Shown one piece after another: positions 46,304 through 55,293 of a stretch of 64,000 nt of DNA. The stretch's first letter is position 1. Each line of letters begins with the position of its first letter. Location: assembly GCA_026196495.1 (NCBI GenBank), contig JAPHSY010000008.1, forward strand, positions 24,415-88,414, written 5' to 3'. The notes under the pieces are model-generated. The model worked only from the letters and a program-made list of their open reading frames with translations, ran no database searches and was not told the origin of the DNA. The position numbers and the translations under genes are program-made. Origin of the DNA: Magnetovibrio sp. Lineage in GTDB: Bacteria; Pseudomonadota; Alphaproteobacteria; Rhodospirillales; Magnetovibrionaceae.

Positions 46304-47578
46304 TTAGGATTTGTCTTGAGCAGGTGGAATAATGCGGACCGTTTTAATTTGATGATGGAAGCGGCGCAAAATTTCAAATCGAAATCCGAAGAATCGGAAA
46401 GATTGTCCCACATCTGGGATGCGGCGCGACTCATGCAAAATAAGGCCGGCAATGGTTGCGGCTTCTTCGTCAGGTAATTCCCAGTCAAATTGTCGATTGA
46501 GGTCACGAATGGTGACGTTACCTTCTACAACCATGGACCCATCTGGGTGCACATGAACACCAGGTACGCTGATATCGGTTTCATCAGAAATATCGCCAAC
46601 GATTTCCTCTAAGACATCTTCTAAGGTGACGATGCCTTGCAAGCTGCCATACTCGTCCACAACCATGGCAAAGTGTTCGCGGCGTTCGCGAAACGCTTGG
46701 AGCTGGTCGAGCAGTGGTGTGTATTCGGGAACGAACCAAGGGTCTGCGGCAATGTCTTGGATACTAAGTTCATTGAGCTCATCAGTAATGTTGGAATGTT
46801 CACGTACTTCGCGCAACAAGGCCTTGGCATGGACCACGGCGATGATGTTGTCGGGTTCGTCTTTCCACATAGGTAAACGCGAAAATGGGCTGTCTAAGAC
46901 TTGGGTGATAATGCTTTCCACCGGATCTTCGGCGTTGATGGCCAACACACCTTTGCGGTGGGTCATGATTTCACCCACCTGGACGTCAGCCAAATCCAAC
47001 ACACTGCGCAGCATGACACCGCTTTCTTTTTCTTCGCCCTCCGCATTGGTGGTGTGTAGTTCAATGGCGCCGCGGAGTTCTTGTGCGGCCTGCTCAGAAC
47101 CTTCAGAGGCGGGTTTTACGCCAAACAACCGCAACAAAATGCGCACAATGAAGTTGATGGTTTTCACAAACGGTAGCAATAAGATCACCACCACATTGAC
47201 GATGGGGCCAACGCGTAATGCTGCACGGTTGGCATGGCGAATGGCATAAGTCTTAGGCAGGATTTCCGCAAAAATCAGTACCAACAGGGTCATACCAAGC
47301 GTTGCGATGGCAACTCCTGCTTCACCGAACAAGGTCATCAACAAGCTGGTCGCCAATGCTGAGGCCAAAATGTTGACCAAGTTGTTACCCAGCAAGATGG
47401 CACCGATCAGGTTTTCTTTTTCATTATGAAGTTTGTTGATCAGGCGAGCGCGAGCATTTCCACCTTTTTCCAGTTGGTGCATCAACGGGCGTGACGCTGC
47501 CGTCAGAGCCGTTTCCGATCCGGAAAAGAAGGCTGATAAAACCAGCAAAACCAAAATGGCGGCGGCGATATAGATCAT
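46304..47578 (-). CDS. CNNM/CorC-type transporter or hemolysin-like protein
   Basis: 424 residues: an N-terminal DUF21/CNNM membrane domain with about four helices (~1-165), a CBS pair (~200-325) and a C-terminal CorC_HlyC domain (~340-415, with PDGSMVVEGNVTIRDLN). It belongs to the group implicated in Mg2+/Co2+ transport; haemolysis is not expected. It starts just after aroB (9 nt) on the same strand, a common alphaproteobacterial order. Confidence 0.92.
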   Translation of the reverse strand: MIYIAAAILVLLVLSAFFSGSETALTAASRPLMHQLEKGGNARARLINKLHNEKENLIGAILLGNNLVNILASALATSLLMTLFGEAGVAIATLGMTLLVLIFAEILPKTYAIRHANRAALRVGPIVNVVVILLLPFVKTINFIVRILLRLFGVKPASEGSEQAAQELRGAIELHTTNAEGEEKESGVMLRSVLDLADVQVGEIMTHRKGVLAINAEDPVESIITQVLDSPFSRLPMWKDEPDNIIAVVHAKALLREVREHSNITDELNELSIQDIAADPWFVPEYTPLLDQLQAFRERREHFAMVVDEYGSLQGIVTLEDVLEEIVGDISDETDISVPGVHVHPDGSMVVEGNVTIRDLNRQFDWELPDEEAATIAGLILHESRRIPDVGQSFRFFGFRFEILRRFHHQIKTVRIIPPAQDKS

Positions 47579-47587
47579 GGAAACAGT

Positions 47588-48718
47588 TTATCCACTTTTG
47601 TGGTGAAGCCAATCATCAAGCAGACTGCGCACATCATCTTTGTTGATGTCACGGGTGATGAAGGATTGTCCAATGCCCCGTGCCAAAATAAAGGTCAGCT
47701 TACCGTCTTCGACTTTTTTGTCGCGGCTCATATGATCCAGAAGTTTATCGGCCGTCCAGTTTTCAGTGGGCAGCGGAGCCAGATCGGAAGGCAAATTGAT
47801 GGTTGAAAAGTGTGCAGCGACACGATTGGTGTCTTGCCCCGGGCACAATCCCAAACGGGTGGAGATATCAAAGGCCATGGCCGTGCCGATGGATACGGCT
47901 TCACCGTGCAACAACGTATCACCGTACCCGGTTTCAGCTTCCAAAGCATGACCGAAAGTGTGGCCTAAATTCAACAGTGCTCGACGTCCACCTTCGCGTT
48001 CGTCTTCGGCCACAACTCGTGCTTTGGCTGCGCAACTCGTCAGAACCGCATGGCGACGTTTGTCCATGTTGCCATCAATCAAATCCTGGGCGTTAACTTC
48101 CAGCCATTCAAAGAATTCTAGATCGTCAATTAGGCCGTACTTCACCACCTCAGAATAACCTGCCAACAGTTGGCGTTTGTCCAAGGTGTTGAGGGCTGCG
48201 GTGTCGGCTAAAACCAATTTCGGTTGATAAAATGCCCCAACCAGGTTTTTGCCGTGGATGGTGTTGATACCGGTTTTGCCACCGACAGAGCTGTCAACTT
48301 GGCTCAGTAGCGTTGTGGGGACTTGAATAAAGGGCATGCCGCGCAAAACGGAAGCCGCAGTGTAGCCGACCAAGTCGCCAATTACACCGCCACCTAAGGC
48401 AATCAGAGTGGTGGAGCGTTCCACACGTTTTTCTAAGATGCTTTCGCACAAGGCTTGGAACTGGCTGAAGCTTTTGGTCTGTTCGCCGGCCGGCAACGTG
48501 ATGGCGTCACACTGGATGCCAGCACCTTCTAAAGAATCTGTCAGTGGTGCTAGGTAATGCGGCGCGACGTTTTCATCGGTGATGACGACCACGCGCGGAC
48601 GCGCCAACACCGGGGCAATCCAGGTGGCTGCCGTGTCAATGAGGTTGGCCCCCACGACGATGTCATAACCGCGTTCCCCCAACTCCACGCGGAGGGTTTC
48701 TGTTTTGACCTTAGTCAT
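47588..48718 (-). CDS. aroB: 3-dehydroquinate synthase
   Basis: 376 residues, full length. It converts DAHP to 3-dehydroquinate using NAD+ and a divalent metal. GGGVIGDLVGYTAASVLRGMPFIQVPTTLLSQVDSSVGGKTGIN is the nucleotide and substrate segment; metal ligands fit the Glu of YSEVVKYG and His in LNLGHTFGHALE. It shares ATGA with the end of aroK. Confidence 0.97.
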   Translation of the reverse strand: MTKVKTETLRVELGERGYDIVVGANLIDTAATWIAPVLARPRVVVITDENVAPHYLAPLTDSLEGAGIQCDAITLPAGEQTKSFSQFQALCESILEKRVERSTTLIALGGGVIGDLVGYTAASVLRGMPFIQVPTTLLSQVDSSVGGKTGINTIHGKNLVGAFYQPKLVLADTAALNTLDKRQLLAGYSEVVKYGLIDDLEFFEWLEVNAQDLIDGNMDKRRHAVLTSCAAKARVVAEDEREGGRRALLNLGHTFGHALEAETGYGDTLLHGEAVSIGTAMAFDISTRLGLCPGQDTNRVAAHFSTINLPSDLAPLPTENWTADKLLDHMSRDKKVEDGKLTFILARGIGQSFITRDINKDDVRSLLDDWLHHKSG

Positions 48719-49251
48719 ATGTCGTCTCTGTCTCTTAAGGCTTCGACAATCAATTCTACCGCACTTTCGTGGGTTTCATTGTCGGTTTCAATGGCAATAG
48801 TGGCTTTTTGATAGATGGGATAGCGTTCATTGATCAGCTTTTCCAGTGTCTTTCTAGGATTTCCAGTTTTCAATAAGGGGCGTCCACCACGTCGGGATGT
48901 GCGTTCGACCAAAGCATCAAGACTGGCTTTAAGCCAAATTGATGTGCTGCGGTCCAGGATTTGAGAACGGATTTCATTGTTCATGAACACACCACCGCCT
49001 GTGGCGAGCACCATAGGGCCATCATCCAAGAGACGTTCCATGACGCGTTTTTCACCGGCGCGGAACTCGTTTTCTCCGTAAAGCTCGAAGATGTCTTCAA
49101 TAGAGCACCCAGCGGCTTTCTTAATTTCATCATCCGAATCGACAAAAGGAATAGATAAACGCTGGGCCAAACGTCGACCCACGGTGCTTTTGCCCGCGCC
49201 CATCAAGCCGATCATGACGACTGGGCGGGTAATCCGTGGGGTCTTGGGCAC
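48715..49251 (-). CDS. aroK: Shikimate kinase
   Basis: 178 residues. The start is GTG 49251, backed by AAGGAGAG 8 nt upstream. The P-loop is GLMGAGKST (15-23), Asp in FVDSDDEI and Arg in ENEFRAGE contact shikimate, and GGGVF follows. It phosphorylates shikimate in the step after AroE. It overlaps aroB by 4 nt, so the two are translationally coupled. An XerD/helical gene set is divergent from it. Confidence 0.97.
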   Translation of the reverse strand: MPKTPRITRPVVMIGLMGAGKSTVGRRLAQRLSIPFVDSDDEIKKAAGCSIEDIFELYGENEFRAGEKRVMERLLDDGPMVLATGGGVFMNNEIRSQILDRSTSIWLKASLDALVERTSRRGGRPLLKTGNPRKTLEKLINERYPIYQKATIAIETDNETHESAVELIVEALRDRDDI

Positions 49252-49454
49252 GTTTGGCTCTCCTTAATCAATTTGGGGCATTATTTCATGTGTGTTTCTG
49301 CTCAAACCGTACTGGAAACGTGAGGGTAGAGCCGATACACTGCCGAAAATTCGCCACACTTGGTACTTAGGTTCGGACCCTACCATAACGTCCTTAAACC
49401 GCAAGAAACCTGATAAGAATTCGTTGATCTGATATCGAAGGTAATTTTTAGACC

Positions 49455-49595
49455 ATGCGTAAAATGCCCGTGTTTCTCCTTGTCTTGGTGTTGGTGGCTG
49501 TTGGCGGCGGAGCCGTCATGCTTGCCACCTGGGACATTCCCGCCCCCGTCAGCACCGTTGAAAAGGTCATCCCCGATGAACGTTTCCCACGCTAA
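49455..49595 (+). CDS. 46-residue single-pass membrane microprotein
   Basis: 46 residues from ATG 49455 to TAA 49595. Residues ~5-24 are a strongly hydrophobic helix (VFLLVLVLVAVGGGAVM), followed by a WDIPAPVSTVEKVIPDERFP tail that should lie outside the cytoplasm. The ATG of the next gene (49576) falls within its last 20 nt, which suggests coupling. The short tail with Trp-Asp-Ile-Pro and Glu-Lys-Val-Ile-Pro looks like a conserved, non-random sequence. No function is known to me. Confidence 0.72.
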   Translation: MRKMPVFLLVLVLVAVGGGAVMLATWDIPAPVSTVEKVIPDERFPR

Positions 49596-51417
49596 GTGCC
49601 TTTTGGGTGCTGCCGTGGTCGTGGGGGCTACGGCTATCGCGCTGCCCAGCTTATCTGATGCCCAAGAAACCAAGCCATTGGATCTCAGGCCGCCATTGCG
49701 CCTGGAGCCGCCTGCGGCCCATCCTTCAGCTAAGCCTGCTCGACCTATGCCGCAATCACCTGTTTCACCGATTGAGCCTGTGCAAGCACCACAAACGGTT
49801 ATGCCTTCAAACCTAGGTGGCGGTGTGCAAGCTGAAATGTTGGGGGTGATTAACCCCGATGTTGCTGGCGCACTGAGTATTGCTAACGGTGGGTTTGGCA
49901 CCGACATGTGGTCCGGTACGCGTCGTGATGTTATCGATCAATTGATGCCGCAAGTTCCCGTTACTACCGCTTCACCGGCCATGCGTGATTTGATGCGCCG
50001 AGTGCTGTTGACGGGTGCGGAGGTTCCCGAAGGTGGAGAACCAGGGAGCTTGATTTCGCTTCGTGCCGGCTTGCTTTCTGCTATGGGTGAATTTGGCGGG
50101 GTGAAGGCACTGTTGGATGCGATCCCTGGTGAAAGTTCCAATCCTGATTTAATGCGTGTTGAGGTTGATACCCGTTTCTTAACCGGTGATGTGGCCCGCG
50201 CGTGTCAGATGGCCAATGCGTATATCCAAGAACGCCAATCTACCTATTGGCAAAAGGCGTTCATTTTCTGTCAAGCCATGGAAGGTGAGGGCAATGCTGC
50301 CTTATTGGGGATGTCGCTATTGGAAGAGTTGGGTGTTGAAGACCAAGTGTTCTTTCAGTTGATTGAAAGACTTGCCAGTTCGGAGAGTCTGTCTTCAGAG
50401 ACCCCAACCATTGTAAGTTTGGCGGACCCTACGCCGTTGCATTTGGCTTTGGCCCGGGTGGCAAAGGCCAAATTGCCCGTTGATGTGATTTCGTCCAACC
50501 GACCAGGGGTGCTGCGTGCCATTGCTATTAGTCCGAATGCTTCGCCAGAACTGCGCCTTGAAGCCGCAGAACGGGCAGAAGTTGCGGGTGCTTTGCCGGT
50601 GGATGCTCTGCGCCAACTTTACGCCAGCATTACGTTTACGGACGAACAATTAAAAAGCCCATTAACCCAAGCCGGACAGCTTTCGGGCCCAATGAGCAGG
50701 GCACTGCTGTACCGTGCAACTTTGATGCAAACGGTTGGGGCGGCTCAAGCCGAAGCCTTGACCCAAGCCTTATCCATTGCACGGGTGGGGGGGCGTTATG
50801 CGTCCACGGCGCGTGCATTTTTGCCGCAGCTCAGCCGGGTACAAGTCACCAAGGATTTGGCTTGGTTTGCCCCAGAAGCCATTCGTGCGTTCCTGATTTC
50901 GCGCCGCTATGCCGATGCCAAACCCTGGTTTGATTTGTTGGAAGAAAGTGCTGTGCATGAACCTGAAATGGCGAAGGCCCTAAAAGCTTTGATGCCTGTG
51001 GCCCGCTTGTCAGGCTTTCAAGGGGCCGAAGATTGGGAAATGGCAGGACTAACCGATTGGTGGTTGAGCGTCAAAGACACCCCGGGGGCACGCGATAAGG
51101 CGGCGACATTGGCAGCGGCTTTGATGGCCTTGGGTGAGTATGTTCCCGAAGACATATGGGCCGATTTGTTGGCAGGGACATCCCATACAGGTTTGATGGC
51201 ACCGCATGCTTCGCATTGGTGCTTATTAGCCGGTGCTTCGTCCAATGGCCGTGTTGGTGAAACGGTGTTGTTGAGCTTGGTTAGCTTGGGTGATGGCGGC
51301 CCGGCGCGTGCTGACCCCATTGTCACCCACCATGTGTTGCGTGCCTTGCGCAATGTTGGTTTGGACCGTGAAGTCCGTGCCATGGTGTTGGAGGCTGTGG
51401 TCGCCGCTGGGCTTTAA
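49576..51417 (+). CDS. Secreted helical-repeat protein, 613 aa
   Basis: 613 residues from ATG 49576; a longer frame upstream runs through the microprotein and is not used. A signal peptide ends near SDA-Q (residue 29). A Pro-rich linker (~36-70) is followed by all-helical repeats rich in Ala, Leu and Glu that look like degenerate TPR/Sel1 units. There are no catalytic motifs. The coupled microprotein and the downstream xerD suggest an envelope or division-site role, by position only. Confidence 0.82.
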   Translation: MNVSHAKCLLGAAVVVGATAIALPSLSDAQETKPLDLRPPLRLEPPAAHPSAKPARPMPQSPVSPIEPVQAPQTVMPSNLGGGVQAEMLGVINPDVAGALSIANGGFGTDMWSGTRRDVIDQLMPQVPVTTASPAMRDLMRRVLLTGAEVPEGGEPGSLISLRAGLLSAMGEFGGVKALLDAIPGESSNPDLMRVEVDTRFLTGDVARACQMANAYIQERQSTYWQKAFIFCQAMEGEGNAALLGMSLLEELGVEDQVFFQLIERLASSESLSSETPTIVSLADPTPLHLALARVAKAKLPVDVISSNRPGVLRAIAISPNASPELRLEAAERAEVAGALPVDALRQLYASITFTDEQLKSPLTQAGQLSGPMSRALLYRATLMQTVGAAQAEALTQALSIARVGGRYASTARAFLPQLSRVQVTKDLAWFAPEAIRAFLISRRYADAKPWFDLLEESAVHEPEMAKALKALMPVARLSGFQGAEDWEMAGLTDWWLSVKDTPGARDKAATLAAALMALGEYVPEDIWADLLAGTSHTGLMAPHASHWCLLAGASSNGRVGETVLLSLVSLGDGGPARADPIVTHHVLRALRNVGLDREVRAMVLEAVVAAGL

Positions 51418-51441
51418 CTACATTTGATATGGGGCTCTCAT

Positions 51442-52377
51442 ATGGGGCGTCACCGCAAGAACACCGATCCGATTCCCAGTGAAGTCGAGATGTTTCTCGA
51501 AATGCTGGTGGCCGAACGTGGTGCAGCAAAAAACACCCTGGAAAGTTATCAGCGTGATCTTGGTGATTTTGCATCGTTTGCGAAGTCTAAAAAGAAGGCC
51601 ACGGTTTTGGGAGCCGATTCGGACGTCATTCGGGCTTACCTTAAACATTTGGATGGCTGTGGCATGGCTGCGCGCACGCAGGCCCGGCGGTTATCGGCGT
51701 TGCGTATGTTTTATCGGTTTTTATATGCTGAACGCATCCGCACAGATGATCCTTCAAGCGTGATCGACAGCCCAAAAATCGGTCGTGCTTTGCCCAAATA
51801 CCTGAGTGAAGATGAGATTGATACATTGCTGAGCTGTGTTGCCAATTACGCAGGTGATGACGGCAAACGTATGGTGGCGTTGATGGAAATTCTTTATGCC
51901 ACTGGGCTTAGGGTTTCAGAATTGGTGGGCTTGCCATTACATGCATTGTCGCGCGATGGTTTGATGCTGACGGTGATGGGCAAGGGTGGCAAAGAACGCA
52001 TGGTACCGTTATCGGAACCAGCCACAGACGCCATCGTTGCGTATTTGGAGGTGAGGGACCGCTATCTCCCCCAGAGGGTGAAGGAAAGCCCTTACATGTT
52101 TCCATCACGTGCCAAACAAGGTTTTCTAACCCGTGCACGGTTTGGGCAAATGTTGAAGGAGTTGGCGATTGAGGCGGGCTTGGAACCGGGTCGAGTGTCC
52201 CCCCACGTGCTGCGCCATTCTTTTGCCAGTCATTTGCTGGCACACGGCGCGGATTTGCGTGCCCTTCAGCAGATGTTGGGTCATTCCGATATTTCCACCA
52301 CTCAGATTTACACCCATGTTTTGGATGAACGTTTAAAGCAACTGGTTAATGCCGCGCATCCATTGGCTAAGGGCTAA
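51442..52377 (+). CDS. xerD: Site-specific tyrosine recombinase XerD
   Basis: 311 residues from ATG 51442. A helical core-binding domain (~15-100) precedes the catalytic domain with all active residues: Arg157 (ATGLRVSEL), Lys181 (GKGGKER), His255 and Arg258 (HVLRH), His281 and nucleophile Tyr290 (IYTHV). It resolves chromosome dimers at dif with XerC, usually under FtsK. No dif site is evident here. No phage or integron genes accompany it, so it is housekeeping. Confidence 0.95.
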   Translation: MGRHRKNTDPIPSEVEMFLEMLVAERGAAKNTLESYQRDLGDFASFAKSKKKATVLGADSDVIRAYLKHLDGCGMAARTQARRLSALRMFYRFLYAERIRTDDPSSVIDSPKIGRALPKYLSEDEIDTLLSCVANYAGDDGKRMVALMEILYATGLRVSELVGLPLHALSRDGLMLTVMGKGGKERMVPLSEPATDAIVAYLEVRDRYLPQRVKESPYMFPSRAKQGFLTRARFGQMLKELAIEAGLEPGRVSPHVLRHSFASHLLAHGADLRALQQMLGHSDISTTQIYTHVLDERLKQLVNAAHPLAKG

Positions 52378-52380
52378 CGT

Positions 52381-53019
52381 ATGTTAAAGCTCGACCACTT
52401 AGCTGTTGTCGCTCCGACCTTAGAGGAAGGGGTGGAGCATGTTTGGAATTGCCTAGGTGTTGAGATGGGACCGGGCGGACAGCATCCACAAATGGGTACG
52501 CATAATCGTTTGCTGCGATTGGGCGATGATATTTTTTTGGAAGTGATTGCTATTGATCCCAAAGCTCAGGCCCCAGTATACCCGCGCTGGTTTGGCTTGG
52601 ATGAACGAGACACCGTGCGTTCAAATTGGGATCAAGGTTTGCGTTTGCGTGCTTGGGTGGCTCAAACCCAAGTGATGGACGAAGTGTTGATTGGGCACAG
52701 TGCGATGCTGGGGCACAAAGTTGAGGTGTCGCGTGGTGACCGATCTTGGCATTTTTCCGTGCGTCCAGATGGTTTGCTGCCGATGGGGGGAGCCATTGCA
52801 CCGGTAATTGACTGGGGTGTGCGGGGCAATCCAGCACCGGATATGGAGGATTTGGGGGCCGAATTGGTGAGGTTTGGCATGGAACACCCGGATCCATCCG
52901 TGGTTAATATCTTGTTAGATCGGTTGGAGGTTCTCAATCCTCCAACCGTGATTGAAGGCAAGAACCTGCGTTTCTTTGCTGATATTGGTACCCCGAATGG
53001 GATTAGAAGGCTGACTTAA
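52381..53019 (+). CDS. VOC-superfamily (glyoxalase-like) protein
   Basis: 212 residues with the Glyoxalase_3-like start LDHLAVVAPTLEEGVEHVWNCLGV and GTHNRLLRLGDDIFLEVIAIDP; a second, weaker half follows. Metal ligands are likely His6 and a Glu near residue 58. The reaction is unknown. It starts 4 nt after the xerD stop, so it may share the transcript. Confidence 0.88.
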   Translation: MLKLDHLAVVAPTLEEGVEHVWNCLGVEMGPGGQHPQMGTHNRLLRLGDDIFLEVIAIDPKAQAPVYPRWFGLDERDTVRSNWDQGLRLRAWVAQTQVMDEVLIGHSAMLGHKVEVSRGDRSWHFSVRPDGLLPMGGAIAPVIDWGVRGNPAPDMEDLGAELVRFGMEHPDPSVVNILLDRLEVLNPPTVIEGKNLRFFADIGTPNGIRRLT

Positions 53020-53154
53020 CTCACTGTTATACCAAAAAACATGCAATTCTTTTCGCACCTGCACAAAAAAGAGGTGATTTCTCCTCCCAGCTTTGTTTAA
53101 AGTGGCTTCAGGCTTTACGTAAATAAACAAATAAATTCTAGGGAGACCTCCCCA

Positions 53155-54135
53155 ATGAGCTTTACCGTTCCTGAACAGGCCCCGGCGCGCCTCAACCGCT
53201 CCGAGTTGGCTGTACCTGGTTCCTCCACCCGTTTTCTGGAAAAGGCCGCTGGCGGCGCTTCCGATATGGTGTTCTTGGACCTGGAAGATGCTGTTGCACC
53301 TTCTGATAAAGAACAAGCGCGCAAAAATATCATCCAAGCCCTGAACGATTACGACTGGTCCGGCAAAACAGTATCTGTTCGTATCAACGGTTTGGACACC
53401 CACTACATGTACCGCGATGTCGTGGACATTGTGGAACAGGCTGGTGACAAAATTGATTTGATCATGATCCCAAAAGTTGGCACCGCGGCTGACGTATACG
53501 CTGTAGACATGTTGGTGACGCAAATTTGCGATGCCAAGGGCTACACCAATAAAATCGGTTTTGAAATGATCATTGAAACCGCACTGGGCATGCAAAACGT
53601 GCACGAGATTGCCGCTGCCAGCCCGCGTAACGAATCTTTACACTTTGGTGTTGCTGATTATGCAGCGTCCACCAAAGCCCGCACCACGGCCATCGGTGGT
53701 CCGAACCCAGGTTATGGCGTTTTGACCGATCCGTTGGATGACGCTGGCACCCGTGATTTCCATTGGGGTGACATGTGGCACTATGCCATCGCCCGCATGG
53801 TGGTCGCAGCCCGCGCCAACGGTTTGCGCCCCATCGACGGTCCGTTTGGTGACATTCGCGACATTGATGGCTACAAAGCACAAGCCATGCGTGCTGCGAT
53901 TTTGGGCTGTGAAGGTAAATGGGCCATTCACCCGACCCAAGTTGACGCCGCCAACGAAGTGTTCAGCCCATCTGACGAAGAAGTTGCCAAGGCCAACGCT
54001 ATTTTGGAAGCCATGGAACAGGCCCAAAAAGAAGGCAAAGGTGCTGTGACTTTGGATGGCCGTTTGATCGATATTGCGTCCATCAAGCAAGCTGAAGTCA
54101 TGGTTAAGACGGCTGAAGCAATCAAAGGTCTCTAA
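53155..54135 (+). CDS. mcl1: L-malyl-CoA/beta-methylmalyl-CoA lyase
   Basis: 326 residues of the CitE-like TIM-barrel lyase family. FLDLEDAVAP supplies the Mg2+-binding Glu/Asp, RINGLDT the CoA loop, and IGFEMIIETALGMQN with GVADYAAST the substrate site. The sequence fits the Mcl1 group that splits L-malyl-CoA to acetyl-CoA and glyoxylate and beta-methylmalyl-CoA to propionyl-CoA and glyoxylate, as in the ethylmalonyl-CoA pathway. It is a single gene with its own terminator. Confidence 0.93.
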   Translation: MSFTVPEQAPARLNRSELAVPGSSTRFLEKAAGGASDMVFLDLEDAVAPSDKEQARKNIIQALNDYDWSGKTVSVRINGLDTHYMYRDVVDIVEQAGDKIDLIMIPKVGTAADVYAVDMLVTQICDAKGYTNKIGFEMIIETALGMQNVHEIAAASPRNESLHFGVADYAASTKARTTAIGGPNPGYGVLTDPLDDAGTRDFHWGDMWHYAIARMVVAARANGLRPIDGPFGDIRDIDGYKAQAMRAAILGCEGKWAIHPTQVDAANEVFSPSDEEVAKANAILEAMEQAQKEGKGAVTLDGRLIDIASIKQAEVMVKTAEAIKGL

Positions 54136-54169
54136 TCCTTTAGCTTTTTGTCATATACCAAAATTTGAG

Positions 54170-54205
54170 CAACGCCGCCTTATAATCGGGGCGGCGTTGT
54201 TTTTT
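54170..54205 (+). terminator. Rho-independent terminator after malyl-CoA lyase gene
   Basis: A 10-bp perfect stem (CAACGCCGCC / GGCGGCGTTG) with 10-nt loop is followed by TTTTTT. Confidence 0.92.
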
Positions 54206-54244
54206 GCCCTTTTTTGGCCCCAAATTGCATGCTAAAAAACGCCC

Positions 54245-55198
54245 ATGCATCATTATCTCGAATTTGAAAAACCCATCGCAGAGCTTGAAGGCAAAATTGA
54301 GGAGCTCCGTCACTTGACGGGGACCGAAGTCAATATTGCCGAAGAAGTCGCAAAGCTTCAGACCAAGGTCGAGAAGCAGCTTTCTTCGCTCTACACCAAA
54401 TTGTCGCCGTGGCAAAAGGCCCAGGTTGCGCGTCATCAGGACCGCCCGCATGCCGTCGATTATATCGATGCGCTGATCGAGGACTTCACGCCATTGGCGG
54501 GTGACCGCTTGTTTGCTGAAGATGCAGCCATCGTTGGTGGCTTAGGCCGTTTTCAGGGCCGTTCCGTCATGGTCATGGGAATTGAAAAGGGTAAAGACAC
54601 CGAAAGCCGTGTGAAGCACAATTTTGGCATGGCCAAGCCCGAAGGCTATCGCAAAGCCCAACGTCTGATGAATATGGCAGACCGTTTTAAGCTGCCTATC
54701 ATCACCTTCGTGGACACTTCAGGTGCATTCCCAGGTGCCGATGCAGAAGCCCGCGGTCAGGCCGAGGCTATTGCCAAGTCCATCGAAGTGAGCTTCCAAC
54801 TGCGTGTACCATTTGTTTCCGTCGTCATTGGCGAAGGCGGCTCTGGTGGTGCGATTGCGTTGGCTTCTGCCAATTCCGTGTTGATGCTGGAACATTCCAT
54901 CTATTCCGTAATTTCACCCGAAGGCTGCGCATCCATCTTGTGGCGTGATGGCGGCATGAACCGCGAAGCTGCCGAAGCTTTGCGTTTGACGGCCCAGGAC
55001 CTACTGGAGCTTAAAGTCATCGATGCCGTGGTGCCGGAACCCTTGGGTGGTGCGCACCGCGACCCCAAAGCGGCGATGCAGGCTGTGGCTGATGAAATTC
55101 AGCGTCAGTTCGAAAATATGGCCCCGCTCGATGGCGGCCAACTCAAAGCCAAACGCCGCGAGAAGTTCTTAGACATGGGTAAAGTTGGATTGGGCTAA
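54245..55198 (+). CDS. accA: Acetyl-CoA carboxylase carboxyltransferase subunit alpha
   Basis: 317 residues, full length. The crotonase-like carboxyltransferase fold is seen in [34 protein letters not shown] and [14 protein letters not shown]. With AccD it transfers the carboxyl group from biotin to acetyl-CoA, the first step of fatty acid synthesis. accD and accBC are elsewhere. A strong terminator follows. Confidence 0.98.
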   Translation: MHHYLEFEKPIAELEGKIEELRHLTGTEVNIAEEVAKLQTKVEKQLSSLYTKLSPWQKAQVARHQDRPHAVDYIDALIEDFTPLAGDRLFAEDAAIVGGLGRFQGRSVMVMGIEKGKDTESRVKHNFGMAKPEGYRKAQRLMNMADRFKLPIITFVDTSGAFPGADAEARGQAEAIAKSIEVSFQLRVPFVSVVIGEGGSGGAIALASANSVLMLEHSIYSVISPEGCASILWRDGGMNREAAEALRLTAQDLLELKVIDAVVPEPLGGAHRDPKAAMQAVADEIQRQFENMAPLDGGQLKAKRREKFLDMGKVGLG

Positions 55199-55222
55199 GG
55201 CCTTATTACTTACTGAAATAAC

Positions 55223-55255
55223 AAAAGGCCGCCTTGGATCGAGGCGGCCTTTTTT
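55223..55255 (+). terminator. Rho-independent terminator after accA
   Basis: Stem AAAAGGCCGCCT / AGGCGGCCTTTT (12 bp) with 7-nt loop is followed by more T. Its core equals the terminator at 56855. Confidence 0.92.
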
Positions 55256-55293
55256 GTTTATTCATATGTGGCCCATGTGTTAGTGGTCTTTAT

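Noticed and set aside
49480..49575. 32-residue N-terminal extension of the secreted helical protein
   Set aside because: It would bury the signal peptide and overlap the microprotein out of frame; ATG 49576 begins a proper signal sequence.
51442..52377. XerD as a sign of a mobile element
   Set aside because: The protein is the housekeeping type, with aroK-aroB nearby, and there are no cassette, phage or transposon genes around it.
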